NCBI RefSeq assembly: GCF_000275845.1
Contig: NW_006766895.1
Span: 598,747-662,746, forward strand
DNA length: 64,000 nt
Origin: Dichomitus squalens LYAD-421 SS1
Taxonomy: Eukaryota; Basidiomycota; Agaricomycetes; Polyporales; Polyporaceae
Direction of reading: 5' to 3'
A program made the position numbers and the translations under genes. Each line of letters opens with the position of its first letter. Position 1 is the first letter of the stretch. The notes beneath the pieces are model-generated. The model did no database searches and was not told where the DNA came from. It saw only the letters and a list, made by a program, of their open reading frames with translations. Shown one piece after another: positions 10,870 through 29,046 of this stretch.

Positions 10870-11964
10870 CCTGCGTCTGCCGCTCCCGTATGCATGCGCT
10901 GAGGACGGTTCGGTGCCTGATGGGACGAACGGACGTGAAGCTGGACGGGTGAGAGCGGGGATGGCAGAGGTGTTATGATGGAGCAACGGCGGTAACAAGC
11001 AGTAATGAGTGGACGAGGAATGCCTCGCTCCTCTTAGTGATCAGCAATGAGAGAAGAGAGTAATACAGGGGGCGGCAGGGTTGGGAGGACCGCAGCGTAG
11101 GGTGGTAAGTACTGTCAGGGGCAAGACAGGTGTCAGTGGCGCCTCTGTTAGGGCAGGAGAAGATAAGAGAGAGAGCGAGCGGGGAGGTAGTGCGGTCGCG
11201 TCAAGTGGGAGCTATAAATGTACGTCGCGTCGCGACGAAGAGGGTGGAGGACGGATGCTGCGGTACGGAAGGACATGTCGTAAAGATTGGGTAACAGGCT
11301 GGCTGGCGATCGCGCAGGGTAGGCAGGGACCTTGTACGGCGGAAAAGGACGAGGGCTGGGTTGACGACATGGTCGGGGCCGATGGAGTTGACCGAGACGT
11401 TGGCGAGGGCGGGGTATATGTAGACGCAACAAGAGCGGTCGTCCCTGAGCATCATAGGCGTCGACGTGGAATGATGGCCATCGAAACGTTTTCCTTTATG
11501 GGCTTGCAATTCGACGCGTATCACCGTTTAGCGTACGATGGGGGCGTCGCAGAGGGATCTGAGGTGGAATGTGTTACTGTCAATGACGATGTGATAGACG
11601 GCTATGTAGGGAAATCGGACTTGCAGGGTGAAAGCCCAAGATGAAGGGGTGGGATAAGCCATCAGAGTCTAATTGGGGAATGAATATGAATGGTAGGGCG
11701 GCTGTGGAAAGGAAGGATACGTACGACTTGACAGGCGTGACAAATGATGGCAGAGAGTAAGAGACGGGAGTCCTTGAGCGTCCTTACATATCCAAGCATG
11801 CTCGCTCCAGCGTTCGGTAGCGTAGAAGTCGTCGCTGGGAATCGGCGCCCGCAGGCGTCTCTAAGCGGCGTGACCCGACGCGACTGGACGTGACCGACGC
11901 GTGTTGGACGCGCCGCTGCCGACGGGCGTTTGTTCCGTGACTTGTCTCCCGCCACCGACCGAAC
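10870..11964. other. Duplicated upstream flank and intergenic spacer
   Basis: 10870-11750 is the counterpart of 3081-3960, the upstream flank of the paired membrane protein gene, with many substitutions and small gaps. Beyond 11750 lies the short upstream region of the plus-strand kinase gene. A plus-strand open frame at 11081-11644 has no domain character and lies in the duplicated flank, so I do not call it a gene. Confidence 0.5.
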
Positions 11965-13959
11965 ATGGCCGAGCCACAGAAGCTTCGTATGCCCACCGTC
12001 GCTGGTCAGTCCTTCTCCTTCCTTCTAAGCTAACTAGCCAGACATCGCATCCTCCTAGGCTTCAAAATCGTCAAACAGATCGGTGGCGGCGGCTTCTCTA
12101 CGTCAGTCTTTGTCCTTTCATCCAACAATCTCCGACTCTCGTTCACCTTGCCTCTCACAGCGTATACCAGGCCGTACACCCAGAGACCCACCGCGTCGCA
12201 GCATGCAAGGTCGTCACCATCACCCCTGACTTCTCAGATTGGCAAATGAAGGCCATCGAGAGGGAGTGCCGCGTGCACACCGCCCTCAAGCACAAACACA
12301 TCCTAGAACTCCTCGGCGCTGCCAAGCTCTCCATCGAGCAGGCCGCCAGAGGCGGCTACCTCCCTGCCTTCTATCTCCTCATGGAGATCGCTGCCGGCGG
12401 CGACCTCTTCGACAAGATCCGTCGGTAGCCTACATTCACTTGCTTCATGCCGTTGCTGAACGTCACTTTCCAGTTCCCGACGTCGGCATCGACGAGGACA
12501 TCTCCCATTACTACTTCTGCCAGATGATCGCCGGTCTCGTGCGCTTCGTTCCGTCCGCCTCTCTCGCCCGCGCTCACTCCTCCTGTCACAGTCATACCTC
12601 CACGAAGAAGGCGTGTGCCACAGGGACCTCAAGCCGGAGAACCTCCTGCTCGACGCCGCAGGCACCCTCAAAATCAGCGACTTTGGTCTCTGTGCCGTCT
12701 ACAAGGTCAAGGAGACTGGCAAGACGCGCGTCCTCAACGAGCGGTGCGGCAGCCTGCCGTACATCGCGCCCGAGGTCTGGCATGCGTCTGTCCTCCGCTT
12801 CGCGTCCACCGTCTGACCACCCTCGAGCAGCTGCGCGGCACGGGCTCGTACGAGGCGGAGCCGATCGACGTCTGGGGCAGCGGCGTCATCCTCTTCACGA
12901 TGCTCGCAGGCAGTAAGTCCACTGCCGCCCCCAATCCCTGTCGCGCTGACCGGCGACGCCCGCAGACACCCCATGGGACGAGCCGACGCGGGGCAGCGTC
13001 GAGTTCATGCAGTACATCACGGGCGAGGCGTTCAACCACCGGCCGTGGAACCGCTTCTCGGCAGACGCGCTCTGTACGTCCCTCTCTTCTCGCCTCGTCC
13101 GTCGCTCACCGGGCGCGTGCAGCGCTGATCACGGGCATGCTCGACATCGAGCCCTCCCACCGGATGACGCTCGCAGACGTCGCGGGGCATCCGTGGGTAG
13201 CGAGGTAACCTGCATCCCGTCGACGGTAGCCGCACCGCTCACACAGCGCACACAGACCGAGCCAGCTCGCCTCACGCGGCCTCTCCGCGATCGCGGCGTC
13301 GCTCACCCAAGGCCTCCGCGACTCGGGCCAGATGTCTATCGCGGAGCCCAACCTCTCCGCGTCCGACGACGACCCGATGGAGGTCGACTCCGCCTCCTTC
13401 TCCTCCGTGGACTCCGCGGCGATGGTCCGCGCGGCCGGCCCGCGCCCCGCGAAGACGCAGTTCACGCAGACGCTGATGCTCTTCTCGCAGATGCCGGGCG
13501 GGCAGCGGTACCGCTACTGCCCGCACCTGACGCGCTTCTTCGCCGCGCTCCTCCCGCACGCGCTGCTGGTGCTGATCCAGGACGCGCTGGCGGAGATGGG
13601 CGTGAAGCAGAACCCGGCCAAGGAGCTCATCCCCGAGCCTGGGGGGGACGACGAGGACGAAGAGGAGGAAGAGGAGGCGGTGGCGATGATCCGGATGCGG
13701 ATCGGGACGAAGGACCGGCGGAAGATCCACATGAAGGGCTACGTCGAGATCGAGGAGATGAGGGGCGTGGGGTACACGGGGAGCTTTGTGGTGTTCGCGC
13801 GGGACGCGGTGGGTGCTATGTTCTTCTTGTGCAACAAGGCGAAGCTGATGCGCGGACGACGGTCGATAGGGCAACCCGCTCGAGTGGCGGGCGATGTGGA
13901 AGACGCTTGTCGAGCACCCGCTCGTCAGCCCGCATGTGTACAGGAAGAGTGGCCTGTGA
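11965..13959 (+). CDS. chk1: CHK1 DNA-damage checkpoint protein kinase
   Basis: Ten predicted exons: 11965-12004, 12059-12101, 12161-12420, 12474-12538, 12592-12774, 12831-12912, 12966-13073, 13123-13204, 13256-13808 and 13870-13959. They join in frame to 501 residues, the usual CHK1 length. The kinase domain shows the glycine loop [10 protein letters not shown], the lysine in AACKVV, the catalytic [14 protein letters not shown], the APE motif, and a WDEPT block in the C-lobe that is typical of CHK1. The C-terminal part has the KA1-like end NPLEWRAMW and a run of acidic residues (about 13648-13680). Known role: a nuclear Ser/Thr kinase activated by ATR/Rad3 that phosphorylates Cdc25 and Wee1 to delay mitosis. 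All catalytic residues are present. The start was chosen as the first ATG in frame with the glycine loop. Confidence 0.92.
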
Positions 13960-14194
13960 AGGGTTCGTTTTGTGATCTTCGTGCTTTGTCGCTCGTGGGT
14001 TTGCATCTGTACTATAGCTTTTTTGGGCTGTAAATCTTGCTTGTGGTAGAGCAGACCACCCCGCCGCCTCCGTCATTGCTGTCGAGGCTCTGGTCTCGCA
14101 CTGACTATGTATAATACATACGACTCCGTGGATATACGACATGTTCAAGCACAAATTCGCGCCGCAACAGGCAACAAGCTATATGCGCGCACCC

Positions 14195-14880
14195 CTACGC
14201 CTTCAGCGCCTTCGCAGCCACCCCAGCGTCCGCCTTGATATCCCTGGTAAACTCTTCATGAGTCGTGTGGTTCCGCACCCACCCAACCTCCTTCCGTCTC
14301 CGCCTTGCAGCGCGTGTTGGCGAACAGCCACTCCGCGAAGAACTCGCTCCCGAAGTACTTCACCCGCTCGTCCACGGCCAACGCGGCCGGCTCCGCCCCC
14401 CTGGTCACCCCGAGCTCGACAAGGGCCTCCCCAATCGCCCGGACGACCTCGTGCGTGGCGTGTTCGCTGCCCGTGACGAAAACGTAGCCCTCGCGCCCGC
14501 GCGAGACCTGCGCCGCGTCGAACAGGCGCGTCCGTGTCCGCACGGACGACGCCCAGAACGCGTGATGAGCAGGCACACACGATGCCACAAGGTGTCATAA
14601 AAGAACGCGCTGTCCTCGACGTGGACGTGCCCCCATGCATGCGCGCCCTTCCCGGTGATGCCTGGGAGGCCCCTCCTGCGGCGGCGGCGATCGGCGCGGG
14701 CCCCTCGAAGAGCGGGCCGCTGGGGTGCCCGTAGATGATGCGCGGGGGGACACATGGACGTCGGCGCGTGCGCATCGGTGTCCGCGGAGCGCACCAGCTT
14801 GTCGACGCCGGCATTCACGGGCGTCGCGGGGACATTGTCGATCGCAGCGAGGTCGAGGTAAGAGGTGATGCATGATGGTG
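14195..14880 (-). pseudogene. Decayed NAD-dependent epimerase/dehydratase fragment
   Basis: Minus-strand blocks resemble the C-terminal half of fungal NAD(P)-binding epimerase-type proteins: LDLAAIDNVPATPVNAGVDK (about 14865-14805), PPRIIYGHPSGPLFEGPA, HVHVEDSAFFYDTLWH, then VFVTGSEHATHEVVRAIGEA and FGSEFFAEWLFANTRC. The last part, WVRNHTTHEEFTRDIKADAG, ends at a stop near 14195. These blocks sit in at least three different frames, and the Rossmann-fold N-terminus with its glycine motif is missing. The 3' end of a P450 occupies the place where it should be. I infer an N-terminally truncated, frame-broken relic. Short introns could explain one or two of the frame changes but not the missing start. 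Confidence 0.6.
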
Positions 14881-14961
14881 GATCCGAACTGGGATGTGTT
14901 CCGGTGATATCACACAGTCTCGACGACACGGTAAGCCGTGTTCAACCACCACCACATCGCA

Positions 14962-17092
14962 TTATCTTGGTTGGACGATGGCAGGGAGCGGGGGCCGCGT
15001 AGAAACGAAATAGTCCTTGTAGTGCGTTTCGTATTCTCTTATATCCCAGCCTTCCCTCGGCCGGAATCGGAAGCGCTGCGCGAGCGCACACAGCACCATC
15101 CGCATCTCCTGCATCGCAAAGCCCCTTCCCACGCAGTTCATCGGCCCGGCGGAGAAGGGGATGAAGGCGATCTCCTCGTGCGCGAATTTGGACGATGTCG
15201 GTTTCAGCGTCGATGACGGCGGGGGTCGCGCGTCCTCAAGCGCAACTTGCCCAGAAGCGATCAGCCATCGCTCGGGCCAGAAGGCGTCGGGGAAGGAGAA
15301 GTTGCGCGCATCCCGGTGGAGCGAGTATGCAGGAAAGTAGACAGTCGTGCCTGCAGAAAGGTAGCTAGAGCATCCTCCGGATGAGCACAGGCTGTAAGGA
15401 GAAGTAGGAGGACAGACATCGAGCCGGCGTACACCCCATCGGATTCGCGAGGCACCTGGCGTGAGCCGCCGGTGGTGATGGGAGCGTATAGTCTGAGGGC
15501 CTCGTTTCTGCGGAATCGCCCATTAAGCGGCAGCACATGTACTGTGTGGCCAGCGTCGGGCAATTACTCACATCACTGCGTTCATGTACGGCATGGTACC
15601 GTGGTGTTTCGTAACAAAGGCATCTTCGCCTTTAGGATAGAACGTGTCCACTTCCTCACAGAGGGAGGCGTAGACATTTGGATGGGTTAATAGACAGAAG
15701 AATATACTTGTCAGGGCACTGGCCGTCGTATCAGAACCAGCAGTGACAGCGAGGATGCCGTCATCGACTAGCTGTTGCATAGGGGCAGGTTCCTTGTCTG
15801 GCAGGTCTTCGTTGTTCTATATTTCGGATAAACGATTCGCGAGTTGATTGATCTGCGCCGAGAAAATCCACGTACTAGATAATGGAACAGATCGCGTGTC
15901 GTTGAACCACACCTCATGCGCTTAACCACAGCCTCCTTTCCGTGGGTGATGAAGATGTGGAGGGGGCGTACCGCGACGGGGATCTTGCCAATGCAGAGAC
16001 CAAGCCATGGCACGGTTGAGAAGAATGAAGCAGCTCTATATCAAGGTGAGATGTTTGCTAACCTTTCATACTTCGAAATATATGGCGTACCGCGTGCCCT
16101 GCTGCAGGATAGACCAGACACCATCCTTGTCTCCTTCGAGCATGAGCTCTGAGCCTCCTCCGAAGCTATATGAAACCAAATGTCATCGGAGTTGGACCTC
16201 GCACATTGAAATAGAAGTCATACGCCATGTCGCTCATGAGGTCATATCTATATCGCAGCTGTTCGTCAGCTCTGGCTCGACGCAAAGTAGCTAAGGTGAT
16301 ACACCCACGCGAAATAGTCGAACCACTTCTCCAACGACACCCGCCTTTGCTGCTCCAGTGCGTCGGCAAGCTGCCGCGCCCTCTGTGTGGTGAGCTGCTC
16401 GTACTCTTTCAGCGCTGCTGGGCCAAGTCCGCGGTTCCAAGCCCGCCGGCGTCGGACGTGTTCTTCTACTGTCGAGATGCCCACCAGAGGGAAGATCTGG
16501 CCGAGGAACGCGCCGATATACACTACTCTGCCTCAGCAAGGGAGGGGAGCAGACACGAAGAGCAGGCATAGACGTACTGGATCCCTACGGTAAGCTTGCG
16601 AGCTTGGTTGTCGCTGAGCGGTCGCGGATCGACTACTCATTTGGGCCTAGTATGTGCAACAAAATGGCGCGAGGGCTCGCATAGATGCACACAGGTGGAA
16701 AACATGAATCACAGACCGGTTCTCACAACGTCTCCATAACGTTCGTGTAAGGCTTTGAGGTATGTGTTCCGCTGTCCGCTGACGGACAGGAATGCGTGGC
16801 AGAAGCTCGAGGTTCGATACCAAAATGGCCCTGGATATCGAGCCAGCGGATGTGAAGGCGATAGACGGTAGGCAACGATGGACAACGCGAGTGCCAAATA
16901 GAAGACTCCGTAGCATGAGACGAGAGTGCGTTGGTAGATGCTCGAAGACGTCGCATCCGTAACGAAAGAAGTAATCAAAACCGGAGGACACAGAAGGAAG
17001 ATGGCGTGGAATAGAGTGGAATACGTGTCGATCTTGCGGAACACCTGGTGAACGGCCTGAAAGCCAATATTTCTCAGTGTCAGCGGTCTCAT
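14962..17092 (-). pseudogene. Cytochrome P450 with premature stop codon
   Basis: The minus-strand gene starts at ATG 17092 with a hydrophobic membrane anchor, then YPGPFWYR and RYGDVVRTG. Later exons show HVRRRRAWNRGLGPAALKEY, a clean splice giving DLMSDMAFGGGSEL, the I-helix AGSDTT (near 15735), the K-helix NEALRLYAP (EALR fits ExxR), and the heme-ligand block [15 protein letters not shown] (near 15140). The terminal TAA is at 14962-14964. These are all diagnostic of a microsomal class II P450, which hydroxylates small substrates using a P450 reductase. However, directly after the first intron the conserved GPNELSIRD reads GPNE-stop-SIRD, with TAG at 16633-16635. Everything downstream looks intact. 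I therefore call it a recent pseudogene, unless that exon is skipped or the base is a sequencing error. Confidence 0.7.
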
Positions 17093-18247
17093 AGCGGTTA
17101 ATGACAACTACGTGCTAGAGCCGTAATCACGGTGACCCAGTCCGAGTCCACGAGCATCGGGTGAGTGACAGAGGTGCGAGCAACCCCTACAGAGAATAGT
17201 CAGCTCCTAGATCAGCAGAAGAAGTCTGAGCAGGTCGAGGAAGTGGTCTGAGTGTGTATACTGTATCTTGCCCGCAGTGACAGGGCGCACGGAGATATAT
17301 CAGCCATGGGAACTCCGGAGTCAGATGCCGGCTTTGATAACCTTTCTGGTCCAGCGCTTTCGGAGATGGACTGCTGCCGATCTTCCATTAGAGAGGCGTA
17401 ATAGATGGAGAACGACGGTGAGGCTACAAGCTAGAGCGCAGATGACTCTGTGAGTACAAATAAAAGACTACGCCGGAGAACGGCACCAGACTGTGCTTCC
17501 CCAGATGAGCCAACTCTTCGCTACGATCCGCGTATACACGATGGGTACAATATGCAAACCCGGGAGGGAACAGCTGGCGTCTTGAATACGGCTCGAAAGA
17601 GCAGCAGATCCAGATTGGTTGGCGAGAGCATATCAGGCCTGGACTACACATGCTCTTACAGTTGTTCCGCCATCCCAAGGCTCTTATCTACAGCGGCTTC
17701 TCCAGGTGTGTCCATTGTCAAAGAGCCATCAGGGGCGGCTATACAGCTTGTCACGGGGCTGAGAGAATCTTACGGTCTGGCAAAGATAATGAGTAGCTGG
17801 TTCTGGGAGCGAGTCTAGCGCACTCACCATTACGTCTTACAACATCAAGATTCATTTGAGCCCCCAAACATTCATTGAAACTGGCTACTGGACTTCATCC
17901 TATGGGACTCGTGTTGCTCATTTAATTCGCTTCGTTTACCCTGGCGATTCCCATCAACCACAGTCTGCTGAAAAGAGGAATCGCTGAGATACGATGGAGG
18001 ATTGGGGGACAGAGGCAAGCACTGATGGATTGGCGCCCTCGAGGACTGGCGAAGAGACAGGCACGTGATGAGCAGGTCGCGCGTGCAGCTGGGGTGAGAG
18101 GAGAATGCATCCTTGTTACTCGATCACGACAACGACGACCATACGCTTTCACGAAACCGACGGCGCGATGCACGCTTGAGCTGCCGAGGTCCCCTGGGCC
18201 CTCCCCTCTCAAGCATTTGACCATCCACTTGCTCGACGATCTCGACA
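17093..18247. other. Spacer between P450 and GCN2, no gene recognised
   Basis: Short open frames on both strands (for example 17450-17818 + and 17424-17678 -) have no domain character and no shared frame between neighbours. The last 300 bases presumably hold the GCN2 promoter and 5' leader. Confidence 0.45.
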
Positions 18248-24839
<6,592 letters not shown>

Positions 24840-25743
24840 GACGCTCTATCTACCTTTCTTCTCTCACTTCAACATTTGTATCACCAGTCACCATCATCAC
24901 GTCCCATTTACCGGGCTTCTTGGTTCATGTCATGTCATGTCAAGTCGTTCATGTATGTTTCCATCTATATCGTATTAATACTATATCGTGCATCTCACGA
25001 GTTCTTAGGGAGAAATTGCGAGCGTTCAAATTTGTTGGCCCAGGATGAAAGGACTGTTTGTCAAAGAGTAAATCGCTTCGATAAGACCTGAGCAACTCGC
25101 CTGGTCGGTACAGCAGCATTCAGCCTACCATTTGCATTCGCGCACAAGGCCGTCAAAGTCTATGTATGGTGGGTGTATGAGCAGAAAAGCCAGCGGATGG
25201 ACCCCCGAGTGGGCCAGTGTTATCGATCTTTGTCGTGTCCTTCGGCAAATAAAGGAGACGATCGTGTGATATTCGAATGCACAGCGTTTCAAGACAGTGA
25301 GTACATACGATGTCGACAAGGTTCGCTTGTAGGTTGGCGACTCCACTGCCAAATCCCCATCCGCAGAGATCTTCCCGTACTTCTCGTTGACCTCCTCCAA
25401 GTCGTTGATGACGGCGTCAAGAAGCATTAAGAGCAAGATGCTTCTTCTGTCCGTGAAATCCGGCCGTGTAGACCAGTCCGACCTTAAGAGAGGGGGCACG
25501 TTTGGACAATGACGATGATGGATCCAATAATGATATTGAGCTGTTTCGCTAGGGTTCTTCGGTCGTATCTGGGCTAGGGCGTTTCGAGCTCGCCAACATC
25601 ATGATCGGAATGATCATGAATCTCACGAAATCGACATCGCGATCCACTTTTGAAGCCTCGAGGTGCCAGATCAACGTATTGTCTCGATTTTGTGAAGAGC
25701 TGACCCAGATCATTGTAAAATTGAACAAGTCAAATACCAAGCG
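24840..25743. other. GCN2 3' flank and spacer
   Basis: The first 200 bases are T/C-rich 3' flank with a short direct repeat (CATGT units near 24928-24945). A minus-strand open frame at 25125-25499 includes RRSILLLMLLDAVINDLEEV, which looks helix-like, but I do not recognise it and cannot link it to other exons. No other gene is visible. Confidence 0.4.
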
Positions 25744-25815
25744 TTCCGACACGGGGAATCGATCCCCGTGCTATCGCGTGAGAGGCGATAATGTTAGCCA
25801 CTACACCATATCGGA
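25744..25815 (-). tRNA. tRNA-Glu (anticodon CTC)
   Basis: On the minus strand the 72-base sequence starts TCCGATATGGTGTAGTGG and folds as a tRNA. The acceptor TCCGATA pairs with TGTCGGA (one G-T pair). The anticodon arm TCGC-CTCTCAC-GCGA presents CTC, and the T arm CGGGGATCGATTCCCCG has the TTC-type loop. The anticodon CTC reads GAG, so this is a glutamate tRNA. No intron is present. Confidence 0.93.
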
Positions 25816-25846
25816 CTACGGATACTGCTAGTCCATTCAAACATCA

Positions 25847-26137
25847 TCAGCATTTATAATCGATGTCTGAACGTGCGATCACTTCCGGATCCATCTTGAC
25901 CGAGTACTTTGTCCCCTTGAGCTTAGTCCTGCACCGACACAGAAGACGACCCGTATGGACTGTATGTAATGAATGGCGAGAGTTTACAGCGCCTCCAACC
26001 GCCGGCTTCATCTCGCCCAGCCCGAGGAAACTGTGTAGATCAGTGATGTTGATGGCTGCAGTCAAACCGATGCACGCGACATCCTCGTCGCTGGAAACAA
26101 CCCGGCTACCCGAAGTCGCACCGCAAGATCCCCTCAT
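25847..26137 (-). CDS. Small unrecognised open frame, possibly a partial gene
   Basis: An ATG-led frame of 96 codons just upstream of the tRNA, including DEDVACIGLTAAINITDLHS and LGLGEMKPAVGG. Possible GT donors and AG acceptors inside it would allow a spliced form. I recognise no domain, and it may be an unrelated open frame in a spacer. Confidence 0.25.
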   Translation of the reverse strand: MRGSCGATSGSRVVSSDEDVACIGLTAAINITDLHSFLGLGEMKPAVGGAVNSRHSLHTVHTGRLLCRCRTKLKGTKYSVKMDPEVIARSDIDYKC

Positions 26138-26341
26138 ATAAACTCAACGGGGTTTCTGTTGTCTGTCGTCCTGGTCGACGTACGTCTTGCTTTCTTCTTC
26201 TCTTCCCTCGGCTGGTCCTTTGCCTCTTCTACTCGCACACTCACTCCTTCGTGTGTATCCGTCCCCTTCGCCTGTTCTCTCTGACTCTTTGTATCTCCCT
26301 CATCCCATCATCGTTGTCCCCCTTTTATTTGCCTCTGAAAT

Positions 26342-27894
26342 ATGTTCAACAGGACCGCCGAGTATCTCGCACATGGCGCCCGCACCTTTGGCCCTCTTGC
26401 CAAACTCCATCCTGAGCAGCGCCAGCGGCTCGAGAAATCGAGCAAGAAGGTTGGCAAGGTCCTTGGAGAAATGCCTTTGATCGATATTATTCCTGCATCT
26501 CCCCGCGTTGTGGATGGTATCGTGAGCGAGGTCAAGCAGAGCAAGAAGAATGGAAAGTCGAAGAAGAAAGCCCCTCCTGCGCCCATTCTGCGCTACAAGC
26601 TCGCGCCCTTCCGTCGTAAATCTACTCGTCGTGTGTCAGGCGCTGCCGTATGCGTATCGACTCGCAGCAGGGCACGCAAGCCTGTCCCGAACCTTGACCT
26701 GGAGGAGCACGGATGGCGAATTGAGGCCGATTCTCTTTCTCCTTCCCGCATGAGCCAGGCGAGGTACGCTCCCGAGTTATGTGTGCCCAAGAAGATACAT
26801 TGACGAATGAGCACGACCCTCTATACAGGACACCGCAAGGTGCTATCTTCCTGAGCCCTCTCTCCCCCCTGTCCCCCTTCTCCCCCATCGAGACGTCTGA
26901 CATGCGCCAGCAGCGTTACTATGGCCTGCGTCAGCTCGCTCGCGTCTCCCGCGCATTCCGTGACACCATCGTCGAGGAGCTCCCGTCTATGGCTCAGGTC
27001 ACTGAGCAGGTGGACAATGTCAACTCGTATCTCGACCTCTATCGTATAGCAAGCGCGAGACGTCGCGATCCTGAAGCAGACGTTGCTAGCATGAACCTCG
27101 ACACGGCGTACACTGCATACACGGATGTCACGGACGTCAACGAGGCGTACACAGCATGCACCATGCATACCCCAGTGTCTACTCGCCACGCCCGCCGTCG
27201 CTCCTCATCTCTCTCTCGCATCCAGCACCGGAGCATGTCCTCTAACGCATCCGCCAGCCCAATCGCGCGCACGAGTTTCATTGTCCCGCACTCCGCGTCT
27301 GTCTGCTCGTTTCAGGACCAGCCCGCGCGCTACACCCTCGTCATCAACGTCCCTTCCCCTCGCACCCCAGCCTTGCTGATCCCTTTCACCGCAAGTACGG
27401 CTCATTCCACACGCATGTCCATGTCCCAGTCGTACACTGTCGTTCTCAGCGTCCCCCGGGACCTCAAACGCGACACCCTTCCTGAGACGCCCGCAGATGA
27501 GGACTCTCCGCTGCAGAAGCAGCAGAAGGAGGCGCGTGCCCGCGCCGCGATCCTCACCGCCATGATGCAGAGCCAGCCTACGACCCTCGCGCTCGAAGAC
27601 GCAGCAGTGCCTTTTGCGCCCCGCACCCCAGGCCCGCGCGCACCATACTGGGTGCGCCAGTCATACCACGTCTCGGCGCACGGGTACGTCCGGCGGACGC
27701 ACAGCTACAGCCGCCGATCGGGTATGCGCGTGCCCCCGACTCCGAAGACGGTCAGACGGGAAAGGAGGCAGGGGTGGGGTGGGGAGTGGAAGGCCGGGAA
27801 GCTCGCTGCTGCTGTGGAGGGGTTGAAGGAGATCAAGACTCCTGCACCGCCTGTCCCCGAGAAGGACTTGGGGCCGGTTGTCGTCATTCGGTGA
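26342..27894 (+). CDS. Uncharacterised basic low-complexity protein
   Basis: Two exons, 26342-26763 and 26829-27894, join through a 65-bp GTACGC...ACAG intron to give 495 residues. The 5' region (26180-26330) is a long C/T-rich tract, common upstream of highly expressed fungal genes. The first part has a helical HPEQRQRLEKSSKKVGKVLG stretch and a Lys-rich segment. The middle has LSPLSPLSPFSP and a short helix QLARVSRAFRDTIVEELPS. The rest is rich in Ser, Thr, Pro and Arg with no transmembrane helix. I recognise no domain. It is probably a lineage-specific, largely disordered protein, and its function is unknown. Confidence 0.7.
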
Positions 27895-28798
27895 GAAGTC
27901 GTAGCTGGGGCATATTGTGCTGCAAAAGGATGGGAGGCGCTATCGTCCTCGATGTGCTGTATCTGGCCCCTCTTGAATATACCATATGACGTGCAGTACC
28001 GGATCCTCGTTGTGATCGTTGTGCGACGGGGGGCCAAGATTGAGTTTGTTCTAGGTAAGTCATTCAGAGCACAAGCGGCTTGCGTCTCTGACAATACGTT
28101 GGCATTCGCAGCCTATATTTGCCACGATACTGGGCAAAGATGTCATCGCAAATCGCGTTCGGCTGGATCCAAGCATGGTTGGTAATGCTTTGCGCTGTGT
28201 CTAAGTAAGACTGAGCGATTTTCAAAAGAAAACAAATCACCGAGAAGAGCCTGAGCAAATCAAGGAAGCAGTGTTGAACGTAACATATTCAGTCAATCAT
28301 GAGCGCTAGAGGCGACGCCTGATGTGGTATCGGACTCGCATTCGTCTGCAACGCCGGTGTCATGTAATGCGAAGGAGCTGTATAGGTTAGTACGTTTCGT
28401 GAGTAGTCCGGTTGTTTCACACTAAACCGGACGCCACAGCAGGGACGGTGGTCTATGTAGCGCGTACGGGGATCGACCGACGTCGGCGCTACTCAGGTAC
28501 ATACCGTCTGGGCACAGGCGTTTCAAGCCCCGCAAACCACCTCGTATACTTACTGCAACTACTCAATCTATGCAGTATCCTACGTTATACTCAATGCTCC
28601 CCCGTTAGATTGTATGGGGCGCCCTGACGCCGTAGTGTCTCGTCTTGACCGTCGACTGTCAAACGTCCGACAAGAGCCGGCACGAACCTTCGGTCCTTGG
28701 ATAGTATCTGCAATCAACGAAAATCTCCCCGGTCTGCATGCGGTGCCACCTGGATCGGCAGTCAAACGTTACAGCGCACATACCTGCCGTGGGCCATG
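27895..28798. other. Spacer, no gene recognised
   Basis: 3' flank of the upstream gene, then sequence with no recognisable coding signal; the right end is the upstream region of the TATA-box promoter at 28799. Confidence 0.45.
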
Positions 28799-28805
28799 TA
28801 TAAAA
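28799..28805 (+). promoter_or_regulatory. TATA box pointing right, upstream of an orphan first exon
   Basis: TATAAAA at 28799-28805 is followed by a C/T-rich leader with repeated CTCTCAA units (28880-28915) and then CACAATG at 28917-28923. This is a typical fungal core promoter and start context. It points at the plus-strand frame beginning at 28921, although the recognisable gene body here lies on the minus strand. Confidence 0.6.
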
Positions 28806-28920
28806 GCACCTCCAGGATACGTCTGGTTTCCTCACCAAGCTCAAGCAACATCTTCTGAGCCTCAGCATTCTCTCCACGCATCTCTCTCAACTCTCTCAAC
28901 GCTCAAGCACACTATTCACA

Positions 28921-29046
28921 ATGCCCGACTGGCCTCCCTACCCCTCCGGCCCCTTCACCGGCGAGTTCGTCGTCGGTGGGTTCGGCGGTTCACCCTTCCA
29001 AGCCTGCAAGTGGGTGGCCTCGGTGTACACCACCGTGTTGAACTGA
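28921..29046 (+). pseudogene. Orphan first exon of the jacalin/aerolysin-type gene
   Basis: An ATG frame behind a TATA box and C/T-rich leader encodes about 26 residues ending in a GGFGGSPF motif. Such a Gly-Gly-x-Gly-Gly-type motif opens jacalin-like lectin domains. From about 29000 onward the plus strand is simply the antisense of the minus-strand gene body, and the frame stops at 29044-29046. The minus-strand body in turn lacks exactly this opening motif. I infer that this is the original first exon, cut off by an inversion of the rest of the gene. The alternative is a chance antisense frame, but that would not explain the promoter. Confidence 0.5.

Noticed and set aside
11081..11644. 187-codon plus-strand open frame
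   Set aside because: Lies in the duplicated non-coding flank; the matching flank at 3081-3960 has no corresponding frame.
13272..14006. 244-codon minus-strand open frame rich in Arg and Leu
   Set aside because: Antisense of the CHK1 last large exon, whose reading is secured by kinase motifs and splice sites.
24925..24960. Short CATGT direct repeats after GCN2
   Set aside because: Too short and too few for a CRISPR array or satellite; a simple sequence stretch in a 3' flank of a fungal gene.
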